Source: Lepeophtheirus salmonis (taxonomy: Eukaryota > Arthropoda > Copepoda > Siphonostomatoida > Caligidae). From it: a DNA stretch of 64,000 nt. Positions 47,456 to 58,522 of this stretch are shown one piece after another. The stretch is from positions 47,422,492 to 47,486,491 of the forward strand of contig NC_052136.2 of the NCBI RefSeq assembly GCF_016086655.4. The letters are read 5' to 3'. The first letter of the stretch is position 1, and each line of letters begins with the position of its first letter. Below the pieces are notes generated by a model that was given only the letters and a program-made list of their open reading frames with translations, was not told the origin of the DNA and did not search any database. A program made the translations under genes and the position numbers.

Positions 47456-47804
47456 AATATGATATATGTAATTACATATTTAATAAATCAATGTTCAACA
47501 TACTAATAACAAGGCATATTTATAGTCAAATGGACAGCAGAAAAAAATGCACAAAAGTTGTTGTTGATTTTTGGAAATACAATTTCGTTAAATGTTTCTT
47601 TTGCTGGTTAATAAGTAAAAATTAATTACATTAAAATAAAACTGTCGAATGTCAAATACCTGTAGTACAGGAAATCACAAACAAAGGGAATGCCAAAAAA
47701 TGAGTCAAGCGACTACAAAAGTAGAAATATTTCCTGCAAGAACATTTTTTGGAACTATTCTAAATATTTGCTTCCCCTCTTAAATCCTAAGTACTATTAC
47801 AAGT

Positions 47805-48055
47805 TGTCTTGAGTCGGTCCTTGAAAACGGCAGTCCCGTCAAGTTCAGTCTCGGTATAGTCCAGTTTAGTCCACCATAACAGTGCTAAAACTGATAAAGT
47901 TTTGTCCTTCATGACATAACACAAGTTTATTTTTATTTTTTTGATCAGTTCTAATACTGACAGTGTAAAGGAGTGATGATCCTAAGGCTTGATGAGGCCT
48001 GTCCTATGACATGACTGAACTGGACAGTAATTAAGGACTGACACAATCCTAATAA
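47805..48055. repeat. CAGTCC-type inverted-repeat MITE, both arms
   Basis: The left arm reads TTGAGTCGGTCCTTGAAAAC then GGCAGTCCCGTCAAGTTCAG. The reverse complement of the right arm reads TTGTGTCAGTCCTTAATTAC then TGTCCAGTTCAGTC. The arms are about 60-70 nt and flank a T-rich centre. There is no coding capacity. Related copies occur at 45.2, 53.4, 53.9 and 55.2 kb. Confidence 0.65.
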
Positions 48056-49712
48056 TGAGATGCGTTGTAGTGAGTAGTTGTTGAAAATTAATCCATATTT
48101 AAATGTTTGAATCACGTAAAAATGAGACCATTTTGTTCTTCCTAACCAGAATTTTCATTTCAAATCCAGTGAAACTCTGGTACATCAAACCATAAAAATC
48201 AAATAGTGTATTATAGACAATTCCAAAAACTTAAATAACACAATTTTTTAAGAAAAACAAACACACATACACAATTTTTTGCCAGAAATCAAAAAAAAAA
48301 TGTCACTGCTATTAAAATTTATATATAATTATTAAGAATGTTTTTCACAGACCCATTAATGTCTAACTCGTTGCCTTGATTGAGTCAAAAAGGGTATAAG
48401 AAATGAGTCCATTTTAAAAGTTAAAAATATATAAATATTGAAAATGGCGAACAAAATATGTGCCACGTCAAAACAAAAGCAAGTTAGAATGAGTTTTTCT
48501 AACTATTGAGTTTCTTAACATTTGTATACTTCAACGAATGTTTTTTGTCAATTTCTATCATAAACAACCAAATAATTTTACTATTTCTCAAATAAATTAT
48601 TGCGAATTTTATAATTTATATTTTTATAGCAATATCTATTTTTTTTAAAGATAAAAGTAAATCACTAGCCATACATACAACTAAAGTTCCTAATTATTTG
48701 TTTTGAGGCGTACAATACACACATTTTGTTTGGTTTTATTGTAAATTTATTGTAAGACCACTATTAATTTGAAAATATATTTAATTCAACTGAATGTATA
48801 TAAATGTCATACGCAAAACAAAGGATATTACACAGACGAAAATTATAATATATCAGTTGATACATAGACATAAAATAATCACTCACACTAAGAAGCCCAA
48901 AGAATTAAAACATGAACAATTTATTATGTATACATTTGAATTAAACAATATTTTGAGCAAAAATGTATCATTATGTTAACAAACCTATGCTTAATTAATA
49001 GAGAATTATAAAAATAAAAAAGTTATAAAGACCTAATTTTTATCAAGTAGCTTACAAAATATTCAGAAATAAATTTCTTATGAATAATGATATAATAGGC
49101 AATACAATTTTACGTCTTAGCTCTCTAGAAAAAAAAGAAAATACAACTTGATTGAAAAACAAGCGCATTGAACAATATTGGATCTATGGGAGAAAGGGAA
49201 TAAGTAGTATACGGACCAATTTAGTAAAATAGGTTATTAATCTTTTGTTATTCTCAATTTTTACTCAAGATTATTTTTGTCTTTTTTCACTTTATATATG
49301 TATTTTTAATGAGTAAAACAGTCTAAACTTCAAAATCTTATTGTTAAACAATTTGTGTCTTTTTTCTAACTTAATCAAAACAAATTTGCACTCCTGTGTA
49401 TTAATAGCAACATCATTTCTTCCTTCCTCAAATCTAGAAGGATATTCCATTAAGGGAATTAGAGCATTTCATTTTGTTACCATAAGAAACAATTTGAGTA
49501 TTCAATGAGTTGATAGAGTTTCATTGAATTCAGCAAAACATCTGTATTTTTGTAAAGTAATATTGTTTCAACTGTTCAACTGTTTTCAAATAATTTATCT
49601 ATGTAAGATAAACAGTCATCGGGTGCATTGTTTATAGTGATTTCTTATATCTATCATATAACCATAATGAATAAAGAAAAAATAGGAGTATTTCGTCAAT
49701 CTAGGCTTACGC
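48056..49712. other. AT-rich stretch, nothing recognised
   Basis: No gene or repeat was recognised upstream of the LINE relic. Confidence 0.5.
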
Positions 49713-51640
49713 TTGATTTTTTTAAATGTTTTTTTTTATTTGGCTCCAATTTTACTACTGTTTTATAAAAAGATAATGGCTCAAGGATTTTTTCACTACT
49801 TCACTTCGGAAAGCAAATTTTTTTTAATTCCCAAAAAGGGCAAAGATCCTAGTCATCTTAAGAACGTCCTTCTACGTCCTCTTATAATGCAAAATTCCAT
49901 TTATATAATTTATTCATATATCCTCGCACATCGCATTAAAAAAGTGTTTAATACAATCATGGTTTTTTTAGTGAAAAAACTTATGGATTGTGTTTCTTTT
50001 GAAATGCAGACTCTCTTAGAATTGGGCGCCAACACTTCAGTTATAGCCATCGATTTCACTTAGGCTTTTAATACTGTTTTGCATCAAAATATAATACACA
50101 CCCTCTACATAAGAGGATTTGGTGATTACAAAATTAATATGATTGGTGTTATCTTATCAAAGTTACAGACCTTGATTCAGTGCAGAAATAGCCTCGAATA
50201 TTTTGAAACTAAGGGGGGGAGTACGTCAAGATGATCCTGAGTCATCATTGCTTTTTATTAAATGTATTGATAAGCTACTGCATAATTTGCACAATGAGTC
50301 CCTAATCAAAGGTTTCAACTTGAATCAGTTTCAAATGAAGAGCTTCTGCTACGCCGACGATTTAACAATGATCTATTCCGGAGCAGCTTTTCAAACTCTG
50401 TCATCGATTAAGAAGATGTTGGATCTGTTAAGTTTTTTTTCCACAAAACCAGGATTAGCATTAAATTCTGAAAAAAAAACCAAAGTTGGTAAGTCCTTAT
50501 CACGGCTTAATTGAAAAGGAGTTGCCAGACTTCGAAATAGCTCAGAAAGTCAGAATTTTGGGCGCTTGGATTGGAGCCAGTAGCCTGGTAATGAATCTGC
50601 AAGATATTCATATAAGAATGAAGAAAAAAATTAACTTTTTCTCTCCTCAAAGTTTGAACATGTGGGATAAAATCAGGGACTTGAATATAAATAAAACACC
50701 AAGTGCAGTGTATCTACTTCGTATAAGTCCTTTTAAAATGTTAACGTTCTTGAAAATATAAAATATGGAACACACATTTTTCGAATTTCACAAGAAATAT
50801 CTCCAAAAATAGAATCTATAACAATTTAGAATATAGAGGCTTAGGCATTCTCAATTTTTTTGATTTTTGGAAGTCTCTCAATAGCGTCTGGATTCGTCAA
50901 CTATGGTACAGAGAACATTTCTGGGAGGAATATCTCAATCATATTTTGCTACAGCAAAGTAGTAGTTTTTTAGATAACCCACAGTATGGTCTCTCAAAAA
51001 TATTTTCCAGATTTTCAGCTGGAATAAAAAGTTTTTGGTGTGGATCTAGAAGCATTCTGGAGAAATATGAGCTTTCATAGAAATGGGAGATTTCAATGAG
51101 GGAAAGCTTAAATAAAATGAGAACAACAACCATATGCTCCGATATCACAGGGGATGTAATATCGTCAAAGTCCATTGATCAATCAAATTGCCTCTAAACG
51201 CTTATCTTCCATCTTCAGCTCTTATGTAAATTTCCACAGACCAATTGTGCCTTTTAGGTTGAGAATTTCATCAATTTCGACGGCCTTCCTAAGGAACTGT
51301 TCTAAAGCTCCTTCTCTTCTGCCCTTTTCAAACTATTTAACAAGATTAAATATATCGCAAAGAAGCCCAGCAGATTGTATATATGCTATAAGAATTAAAT
51401 TTCTAACTTCTCCTGAAAAATGGTTTAAATATCGTTTACTAACAGCAGTGACAAGTTTTTCAAAGACGAAATAAATTTATACTTTTTCTACAAAGAAATA
51501 CCTGAAACGACAGATCACATCATGTGGGAATGCGTCCAACTACATTTGAAGTACATGGGTATCATGCAACTAATTGAAGAGCGATGATGGTAAGAAACTT
51601 TGAAGGATCGACTTTCTGACAACAAGTAAAATCGCTAAAA
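49713..51640 (+). pseudogene. Non-LTR retrotransposon (LINE) ORF2 relic with RT motifs
   Basis: Reverse-transcriptase blocks appear in order across shifting frames. Around 49800-49900, KFFLIPKKGKDPSHLKNV is the finger motif. Around 50038-50085, VIAIDFT-stop-AFNTVLHQ is motif A with its Asp. At 50203-50260, GGVRQDDPESSLLF is motif B (usual GVRQGDPLSPLLF). At about 50350, FCYADDLTMIYSG is motif C with the catalytic YADD intact. A frame change follows into KVRILGAWIG (50540-50580), the thumb. At 51375-51570 LTSPEKWFKYRLLTA and IPETTDHIMWEC mark the C-terminal zinc-binding block, whose first two Cys positions read F and Y. The endonuclease domain is missing, as in 5'-truncated LINEs. It is the same family as the 25-kb relic and is non-functional. 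Confidence 0.85.
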
Positions 51641-52019
51641 TTGACGCCATTATCATCAAGGCACAGTGTACTTTGTATAATCTAAGGACTATAAAAGACA
51701 ATGATTTAAATGGAATAATTCCTATTTTAACTTTGTACTCGATTACTTTAAATTGTATTTAACTTGAAATTTTAATTTAATATCGCTTTTAACTTTCTAC
51801 CTGATATGTTTTATTATGATATATTTAATGGGATTTTGTTTTTTTTGTTTTTAATATTTTTTAAATTTTTTAAATTACATTAAGAATATATCATAATTAA
51901 GGGCGAGAAAAAAAATAGGAATATACAGACAGACTGTTTAAAATGAATGACGCCTTAGAGGCGTTTAGTTCAACTTATATTAAAAAGAAAAAAAAATTCT
52001 GTACTTTATATCAAATTTT
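51641..52019. other. AT-rich stretch, possible LINE 3' UTR
   Basis: Position after the ORF2 C-terminus suggests a 3' UTR. No tail repeat could be delimited. Confidence 0.35.
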
Positions 52020-52287
52020 AAAAAAAAGGAATATGACTATTAAAACGTTTAGCAACGAGCTAAAGTACTCCCTGACTCATCAAATCATTTTTTTTTCTTC
52101 AAGTTGTTACTATAATTATATTATTTTTGAGGAGAGATCGTCTAAGTATTAAGGAGCAGCTACATGTGAGAATAATGGAGAGTAACACCAAGGATTTGTT
52201 GACGAGTTATCTTCTATATTAATAAAGCAAAATTTGTAAGTTTGGCGACGCTTAATAACTCCGGGCAATGCCGGATACCGCCGCTAG
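52020..52287 (+). mobile_element. Helitron-like non-autonomous element, 3' end
   Basis: The body GAGCTAAAGTACTCCCTGAC and TTTTGAGGAGAGATCGTC is shared with the 43.7-44.0-kb region. The last 80 bases read CTTCTATATTAATAAAGCAA, then AATAACTCCGGGCAATGCCG, then GATACCGCCGCTAGT. A short GC hairpin (GGCAATGCC) sits about 11 nt before a terminal CTAG (52284-52287) followed by T. This fits the Helitron rule of a hairpin close to a 3' CTRR inserted before T. No Rep/helicase is present and the 5' TC terminus was not located. Confidence 0.5.
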
Positions 52288-53354
52288 TAATTTATCATAC
52301 ATACTTATAATAAGTCATAGAATGTTCGTCATGTTGATAAACAATCCAATATTTAAAAAAACAGTTTTTTAAAAAGAAAAAAAATCAACAAAACGGAAAA
52401 GAAACTTATACATCTATTCTAAAAATCATTTTCTTCACAATAATTGAGTTCTAATGTACACAAACCATCTAGTGTCTGTCAACATTATTTATTTTATATA
52501 GATAATACTTTTTCTGGTTGCGTCTGTTGACCGGTGAGGGGTTGACCTTGAAACAATCCCTGACTACTTAAACACAACAAGACAGTGACTTGATTAAGGA
52601 AATAAATTCACTTATGTACATATAACATGTTGTCTATGTGTCTTTTTCCCCTTCTTCCCGTTAACGTGTATGCTATAGGTTGATGGTTCATCGACTTATT
52701 GAATTCAAGAGGGGTCAAAAATGTTGTTACCTATGTAGATGATATATATAACGCTGTAGTTGAAGAAAAGGTAAACATTTCTATGGTATTAAATCCTTAT
52801 TTTTGTAGTCTTCCTTGTGCATTCCTTCGTGTGAATATTCTTAATCATATTAATTTCATCTCTATTTTCTCCTTTAGAAATGTATTCAGAGAAAGTACAA
52901 TTTAAAAAATAAAAAAAATATTAAACAAAAGATGATATTTAGCGTACCTCTTTTTTATAATATACAAAAAGATTATAGTTTTCTACATATAAAAATTTTT
53001 TTAACTCAGAACTTTAGAACATGCTTATTTTTTGAAACCGAAGTAAACTTTGCAGTGAGGATGTATTGGGCCCAAAACTTAAAAGTTTTGTACGTTTTGA
53101 TTCTATATTGAACCCTTATTTAAAAAAAAAAACAAGGCCCAAAGTGAATTGGTAGTTAGCCGATTATTCCCAACTATGGCATTAATATAATCATATTTGG
53201 ATTCTTTGCTCACAGCATAACTATAGCTAATAATAATTCATTCAATCAACATTGACATCACTGATGAACAGAAGAGAAGCCGAAAAATTGACAGCTGGAA
53301 GCTAAGTGCAGCGTTATTTGTTTAGTTAGTGAGATAATGCTAGTGTGGTGTCAG
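52288..53354. other. AT-rich stretch, nothing recognised
   Basis: No gene or repeat was recognised. Confidence 0.5.
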
Positions 53355-53585
53355 TCCTCAATTGTTCAGTACAGTCTTTAGACTAATCCTATTAGTCATT
53401 TGGACCAGTCTTTTAGACTGTCAGTACTAGAACCGATAAAAAAGAAGAAATAAAGCTGAGTGATGTCGTCAAGGACCGAACTTCATAAGTTTTAGAACTG
53501 ATGTGCAGGACAAAATAGACTGGAACGAGACTGAACTGAACGGAACTGCAGTCTTCAGTTCTAAATAAGGACAGACACACAACTA
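53355..53585. repeat. CAGTCC-type inverted-repeat MITE, both arms
   Basis: The left end reads GTGTGGTGTCAGTCCTCAAT then CAGTACAGTC. The reverse complement of the right end reads GTTGTGTGTCTGTCCTTATT then GAAGACTGCAGTTCCGTTCA. The arms face each other across a purine-rich centre. It is non-coding and the same family as 47805-48055. Confidence 0.6.
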
Positions 53586-53879
53586 AATAACACCGTACCC
53601 GTCTTAAATTTTAGGGATAAAAATGATTCATTTATACATTTTTTTTAAACAATAAATTAGTCTAAAATTTTATGAGGACAAGAAAGTCCCGTCAGGGTTT
53701 TAGAGTAAATATATTCTGTTATATTATATCAAATGAATTAATCAAGCCTTAATTTGTATAACCGTTTATATTTTTAAGAAAAAACCCAAGTGTTAATTTC
53801 GACTTTATCATTTCAAAAATTAAAACGGGAAACAAATAATAGATGAAATGTTTGGTGTTGAACAAGTACTTTCTTAATT
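53586..53879. other. AT-rich spacer, nothing recognised
   Basis: No feature was recognised. Confidence 0.45.
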
Positions 53880-53975
53880 CCACCCAGTTCAGTTTTCTAA
53901 CGGGTCCTATCAGTCCATAGGACTAGTCCTTAAGACTAACATCCCTACGGACCGAACCAAAACTGAACTCTGAAA
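53880..53975. repeat. CAGTCC-type MITE fragment with palindrome
   Basis: CCAGTTCAGTTTTCTAACGG, then CTATCAGTCCATAGGACTAG, then CCGAACCAAAACTGAACTCT. The arm sequence and its inverse (AGTTCAGTTTT and AAAACTGAACT) lie within 90 nt, giving a short fold-back. Confidence 0.5.
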
Positions 53976-54137
53976 AAGTAAGTATAATTTTTTGTTTATT
54001 TAATGCGGGGTCATTTAATTTAATTTTTGGTTTAACATGGTAGAGACATAGTTAGATTTTTAACGGAATTTCCAAAATATAGCGTTTATATAGCATATGA
54101 GGATGAACATAGTGGGAATTTCTTACCCCTCTTGGTA

Positions 54138-54150
54138 CTGAAAGGGTTAA
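54138..54150. repeat. Isolated piggyBac-like terminus
   Basis: CTGAAAGGGTTAA matches the right terminus of the 55385-56721 element (GAAAGGG then TTAA). No partner end was found within 1 kb to the left, so this may be chance or a solo end. Confidence 0.25.
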
Positions 54151-54353
54151 GGACCTATACCACCCTACTTTGTAGTGAAAAAACTCAAACTTATTCACTT
54201 ATTACAAATATGTCCCTTCTTATATAAATGTACATTTTTGATTTGGTCTTGAAATTAACATTCTTTAAAGGTCGATCTAACCTTTAAAGTAGTGTGCTGT
54301 TGATACAAATTGGGCGTTCCCATTTTTTTTCCTTTTTTGTTTAATAACAATGT

Positions 54354-54374
54354 TATATATATATATATATTATA
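54354..54374. repeat. TA microsatellite
   Basis: About ten uninterrupted TA units. Confidence 0.9.
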
Positions 54375-54769
54375 AAGCCTACATGTTTAAAAAAATAAGC
54401 AATTTGAATATGTCTGTAACTTTGCTTTTGAAGTCATTTGCAGAGGAACGACTATTATACAATTATTCGTAAACATTACGAAGCACACTAAAAATTACTT
54501 ATTTACTATAAAATTCAAGAATATATTAGTATAGAATGTTATTCGCATCGTACAGCAATATTTCTTATACTAGGAAAATATTCATTGTAAATTTGAACGT
54601 TCTTGAAAATTTAGTGTTTTGGTCCTTTTTTTCCTATATAGTCCACTCTAGTCTTAGAATTGTTGGCAATATAACTATTTTCCATAAATATCGAAAGATG
54701 GAGTATATTTAGTGGGGAAAAAAAAGATTTCATGTACTGGAACGGTGGGAAAAAGTCCTTAAACTGCAA

Positions 54770-55045
54770 TTCCAAGTCATTTTTCAAGTCTTTACTCATC
54801 ATTTCATGTTAAAAGCCTTGTATTTTTGTGTCAAATCCTTAATAGTTTTATCGAGTCCATTTCAAATCCTCATAAAATAAAAATACTTAAAGAGTTCTAA
54901 AATACCGAGTAAATAAAATTGAAATGGCTTTCGAGTCCAAGTCCATTCGCGAGTCTTTGATTGTGTGATCATATCGAGTCAAAAATCTTCAAAATATGGA
55001 CTCTTACCCTGCTCGAGTCAGAAGTCTAGACTTCAAGTCTTACCT
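54770..55045. repeat. GAGTCC/AAGTC motif-rich degenerate repeat
   Basis: Short motifs recur irregularly: CAAGTC, CGAGTCC, CGAGTC and GAGTCAG appear about ten times in 270 bases (for example TCGAGTCCAAGTCCATTCGC and GCTCGAGTCAGAAGTCTAGA). No period is exact. There is no coding role. Confidence 0.5.
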
Positions 55046-55224
55046 CTGCCGAGATACATACTAAGAAATTGCACATATCTTGCAAAAAAATATTTATCTT
55101 TATAAAATAATGGATTGTATTATTACTTTATTATATTGATTGTTTTATTAAATATTTGAATACTGAGTAATTAACAAGGAAAACACATCTTCCAAGACGC
55201 TACAAATAATTGATTTCATCTGTT

Positions 55225-55285
55225 TTAAGAGTCCCACCAGTGGGACTGGCCTGCAGTCTCGGTTCCACATAATGACCGACACAAT
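55225..55285. repeat. CAGTCC-type MITE, right arm only
   Basis: The reverse complement starts ATTGTGTCGGTCATTATGTG and continues to GAGACTGCAGGCCAGTC, matching the right arms at 48.0 and 53.55 kb. The CCCACCAGTGGG next to it is a perfect palindrome. Confidence 0.5.
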
Positions 55286-55384
55286 ACTTTAGATTTAATC
55301 CTGGGTTCTCTTGTTTGAAACTGGGTTGATTTCATTGTTAGAATGCGTTTCAATAGATGTGTCGTATATTAGTCATCCTCTTAA

Positions 55385-56721
55385 CCCTTTCAGACCCACA
55401 CGACATTGAAAAGAAAATCAAAGATAATTATTCAATTCTTTACTCTTTGATCATATTAGAGCTAATTAGAATTAATTTTTTAATAACTTCAATAGGCTCT
55501 CCAGACTTTAATGGGATACTGGTGTTCTTCTGGGTGTGAACGGTCATTTTTTATTATAAATAAACCAAATACGAAAGTTACATCGGTCTAAACGATTTGT
55601 TTGCCCTCCTAAGCCCTTAATAATATTTATACAGACTCTAGTCAATTACAACTTTGAAGTCAAGAAGCAATGATTTATTTTGATATTTAGTGTTGTAAAC
55701 GATATAACATCCTTTATCTAAAAGGCCGAAGAAGATTCTTAGATAAAATTGTGTTAATGACTGAATCTTAGTGGTATGAAGTATTTCTTTGATCTATGAC
55801 ATCGACTCACTCATGCCTTTGTTGTAGAGCTTAAAAATTATAAAACAAAAATTATGCAAATCTTCCATTCAGATAAACTATCAGTGCTCTTAATTTACAT
55901 ATTTTATCACTCAAATCATCTTTGAGATTATCATCAAAAAGAAAATTTCGAAGTATCATAATAACGACTGGAACGTTGGGTTCAAGAGTCAATGAAGCAT
56001 CTTATACATTCGTTTCTGTGGTAAACTCTTCATCAGCTATAAAATAAGTATTAGAATCCTATAATGAATTGCCAATGTCTTTTTTTTTTTCAACACTGTC
56101 TGCTTTGTCTAAAAGGCTATAAATTTGGTTACTAATAGTGCTGCTAAAAAGGTTGAAGTATCTTTTTATGTGTTGTTGTTTTTTTCGATTTATGAACAAC
56201 TCTACATTTAATAATAAAGTATTTATAAAAATACTTGTATGTACATGTATTACATGCTAATTTGTCTACTAATAAATAGTACTCTAATATGAATACTCTA
56301 AAAGGACAAAAACCAAAGATACATGTCTCATCCTGACCCAGTTTTAAAATCTAATAAAAAGAGAAAAAAATTACCTTTCAAACCCAGACGAACACCAGTG
56401 TCCCAACAATTTGAAACTGCCATAACATTTGCATTTTTCATCAAAATATGGCAAAATTTTCAACAATTACTCCTTATACTATACAAATATTAAAAAATTA
56501 ATAAAACAATCAAATTATCCATACATGAAAAGCATATGATAGGTAGAATGTAATTTTATGGCATTCCAAAAAATGACATAGCTTCCTATGACAAAATGAT
56601 TTTTTATAAATTTTAGAGATCGACTATCGTTTCTTTCTAATAATTTTAAAATATCTTTAAAATAATGCAAAGAAGAAGGAATGAAAAAATAGGACACCAG
56701 TGTTCCGTTGATGCGAAAGGG
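55385..56721 (-). mobile_element. piggyBac-type element flanked by TTAA
   Basis: The 1337-bp element begins CCCTTTC directly after TTAA (55381-55384) and ends GAAAGGG directly before TTAA (56722-56725): a perfect 7-bp inverted repeat with the TTAA duplication diagnostic of piggyBac elements. Three internal subterminal copies of a palindromic ACACCAGTGT/ACACTGGTGT motif lie near 55515-55545, 56390-56402 and 56692-56702. The transposase relic inside is on the minus strand. The fit of ends, target site and coding content makes this call firm. Confidence 0.85.
55610..56060 (-). pseudogene. piggyBac transposase relic
   Basis: On the minus strand an acidic N-terminal stretch (ADEEFTTETNV, about 56040-56005) is followed by VVIMILRNFLFDDNLK at about 55968-55921 and SDKICKLRAL. 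These match the conserved RFxFLLRxLRFDD and TDKLAPIR motifs at the front of the DDE_Tnp_1_7 domain. A deletion then leads to VDVIDQ at about 55800 (one frame), matching the GGVDxxDQ block. IFFGLLDKGCYIVYNTKYQN at about 55738-55680 and LLLDFKVVI match the C-terminal FFxLLDxxxxNxFIxYN block. The segment with the first two catalytic Asp residues is deleted and stops are present. The family norm is 500-600 residues. Confidence 0.8.
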
Positions 56722-56725
56722 TTAA

Positions 56726-58164
56726 AAAATAGTATTACTTATTTGGGTCTTATTCATGGTTCATAAGGTAGGTGTTTGAACAATGGACCATTAACTTATT
56801 TTGCTTTGAAAATAAGCTCAAATTAAAATTTCTTTGATCAACTCATAGAACGGCTAACGATGTCATTTTTACATTGATGGTTTCTTCATAACAAATAATT
56901 TTTTTTTTTCGGTTGAGCTATATTTTTTTTTTTACTTTTTTTATTCTACCAATTATTTTAATCTTACCTATCTTATTTTTTCAGAATTATGTCATTTTAG
57001 ACCCGTAGTTGACTTATTAAAACTGCCTTTCCCTACTCTTTGGTTAAAATTTTCAATAGCTGGTGACTATAAAGAGGCGCCGAATTGAAATACTATCAAT
57101 GTTTTTTTCTTCAAAAAATGAAAATTGCCATAAATTAGAAATTTTGAGAGAATTGATAATACTTTCTCATTGTACTTCTATTAAAATGGAACAAAGGTGA
57201 ACCCTTTTTTAGTACCAGACTATAGGTAATCCCTATAAAACACAACTTGGACATGGGGGTCTCATAAATATTTTTAGCAATGAATGTGAAGTAAAAGTAA
57301 ATCCATTTTTGTCTAATGGGTAGATAGTTTAAGTAGTATGTATCACTTTACTTTATATAGAAAGAGAAAATTTCGTTAAAAAAACATTCAGTAAATTTTG
57401 TGATTCTATGACTCAGTATTGTTTGAGCGGTTGTCAGAGATTGTCAACAGCAAATAGAAAATATGCAGTATTTACCTCTGGAAGGCTAATTGTAAAAACG
57501 AAGATAAGGTAATAGAAAACGGAGAGTCTGACCATCATGTAAGCACTAGCACTGTTCTGACTGTCCAAGAGATAAATGTTGATGGAAAAACAGTTAAAAA
57601 TTAAAACCAATCCATTTATAAAAATAGATTTATGTTTTTACACCTATTATTTGTATTTTCTCAGAGGGAGAATAAATATTTTATATGTCGTTTGTGAAAG
57701 ATTTTTTTAATGAATGAAAAAAAAGATTTAAGTCATAATTCGGGTATCTTCTTCTTTTTTTTTTTTTTTTTTTTGCACTCGCCTCAATTGATTGATGAGT
57801 AATACGTAATCTTCCTGCAACAATGATGTTTCTCTGCTTAGATTGATTCCAAATGACCTTCCAATATGAATTTCTTTTAAAACAAATAATCCTTATTTCT
57901 TCATTCAATTTATTACCAATAGTATACAATTATTTTTTCACATTTTAAAACAGTAATTGTTCTAAATACAAGAACTACATACGAGTCTATGGATAAGGAT
58001 AATCGTTAGCTTTTAGAAATAAAACCAAATTTGCAATTAATCCCATATTATATTTTCACATTTAATAAGCTAGTCATTTTTTTTTCATAAAAATGCACTT
58101 CCTACTGCTAAAATTAGGGTATATATAGCTGCATAGTAGGTAATAGTCGGTAAGCCAATTATTA
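56726..58164. other. AT-rich stretch, nothing recognised
   Basis: No gene was recognised. Poly-T tracts lie at about 56930 and 57757-57774, and an 82-codon minus ORF (57681-57929) is driven by the latter tract. Confidence 0.5.
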
Positions 58165-58240
58165 TTAGTGTTGGATTCGACTTATAACTATTCAGTTCGT
58201 CAAAATCGAGTAATTTTATATTGAGTCGCGTTGTGTCCAA
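58165..58240 (+). repeat. AGTGTTGGA-headed repeat, left copy
   Basis: TAGTGTTGGATTCGACTTAT and AATTTTATATTGAGTCGCGT match, inverted, GTAGTGTTGGAGTCGAACTC (reverse complement of 62364-62391). A third short AGTGTTGGATCTTGC lies at 61606. Confidence 0.5.
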
Positions 58241-58522
58241 ATGAAGGTATCAGTGAAAAAATACTTTTCATTGAATCGACTAAATAGAAGTTGAACAATT
58301 TAGTAAGTTTAATTACCTATAAGGCAGCGAAATATAAATTAAAAAATTAATGCAATTTCCGAAAATATTAACTTGCATAATAAAACATTCTTTCTAAAAA
58401 TTGTTCTTACACTTTTCTTTAAAATTATTCAATTACTTGTTAATTTTTGTGATATTTTATTTTTCTAGTGAAACTAATACAGACTGATCAGACCACAGAT
58501 AACTTATAGCCAGAGATGAGTA

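Noticed and set aside
54138..54150. Second piggyBac element
   Set aside because: Only one terminus-like GAAAGGGTTAA was found, with no opposite end or coding sequence; listed only as a weak solo end.
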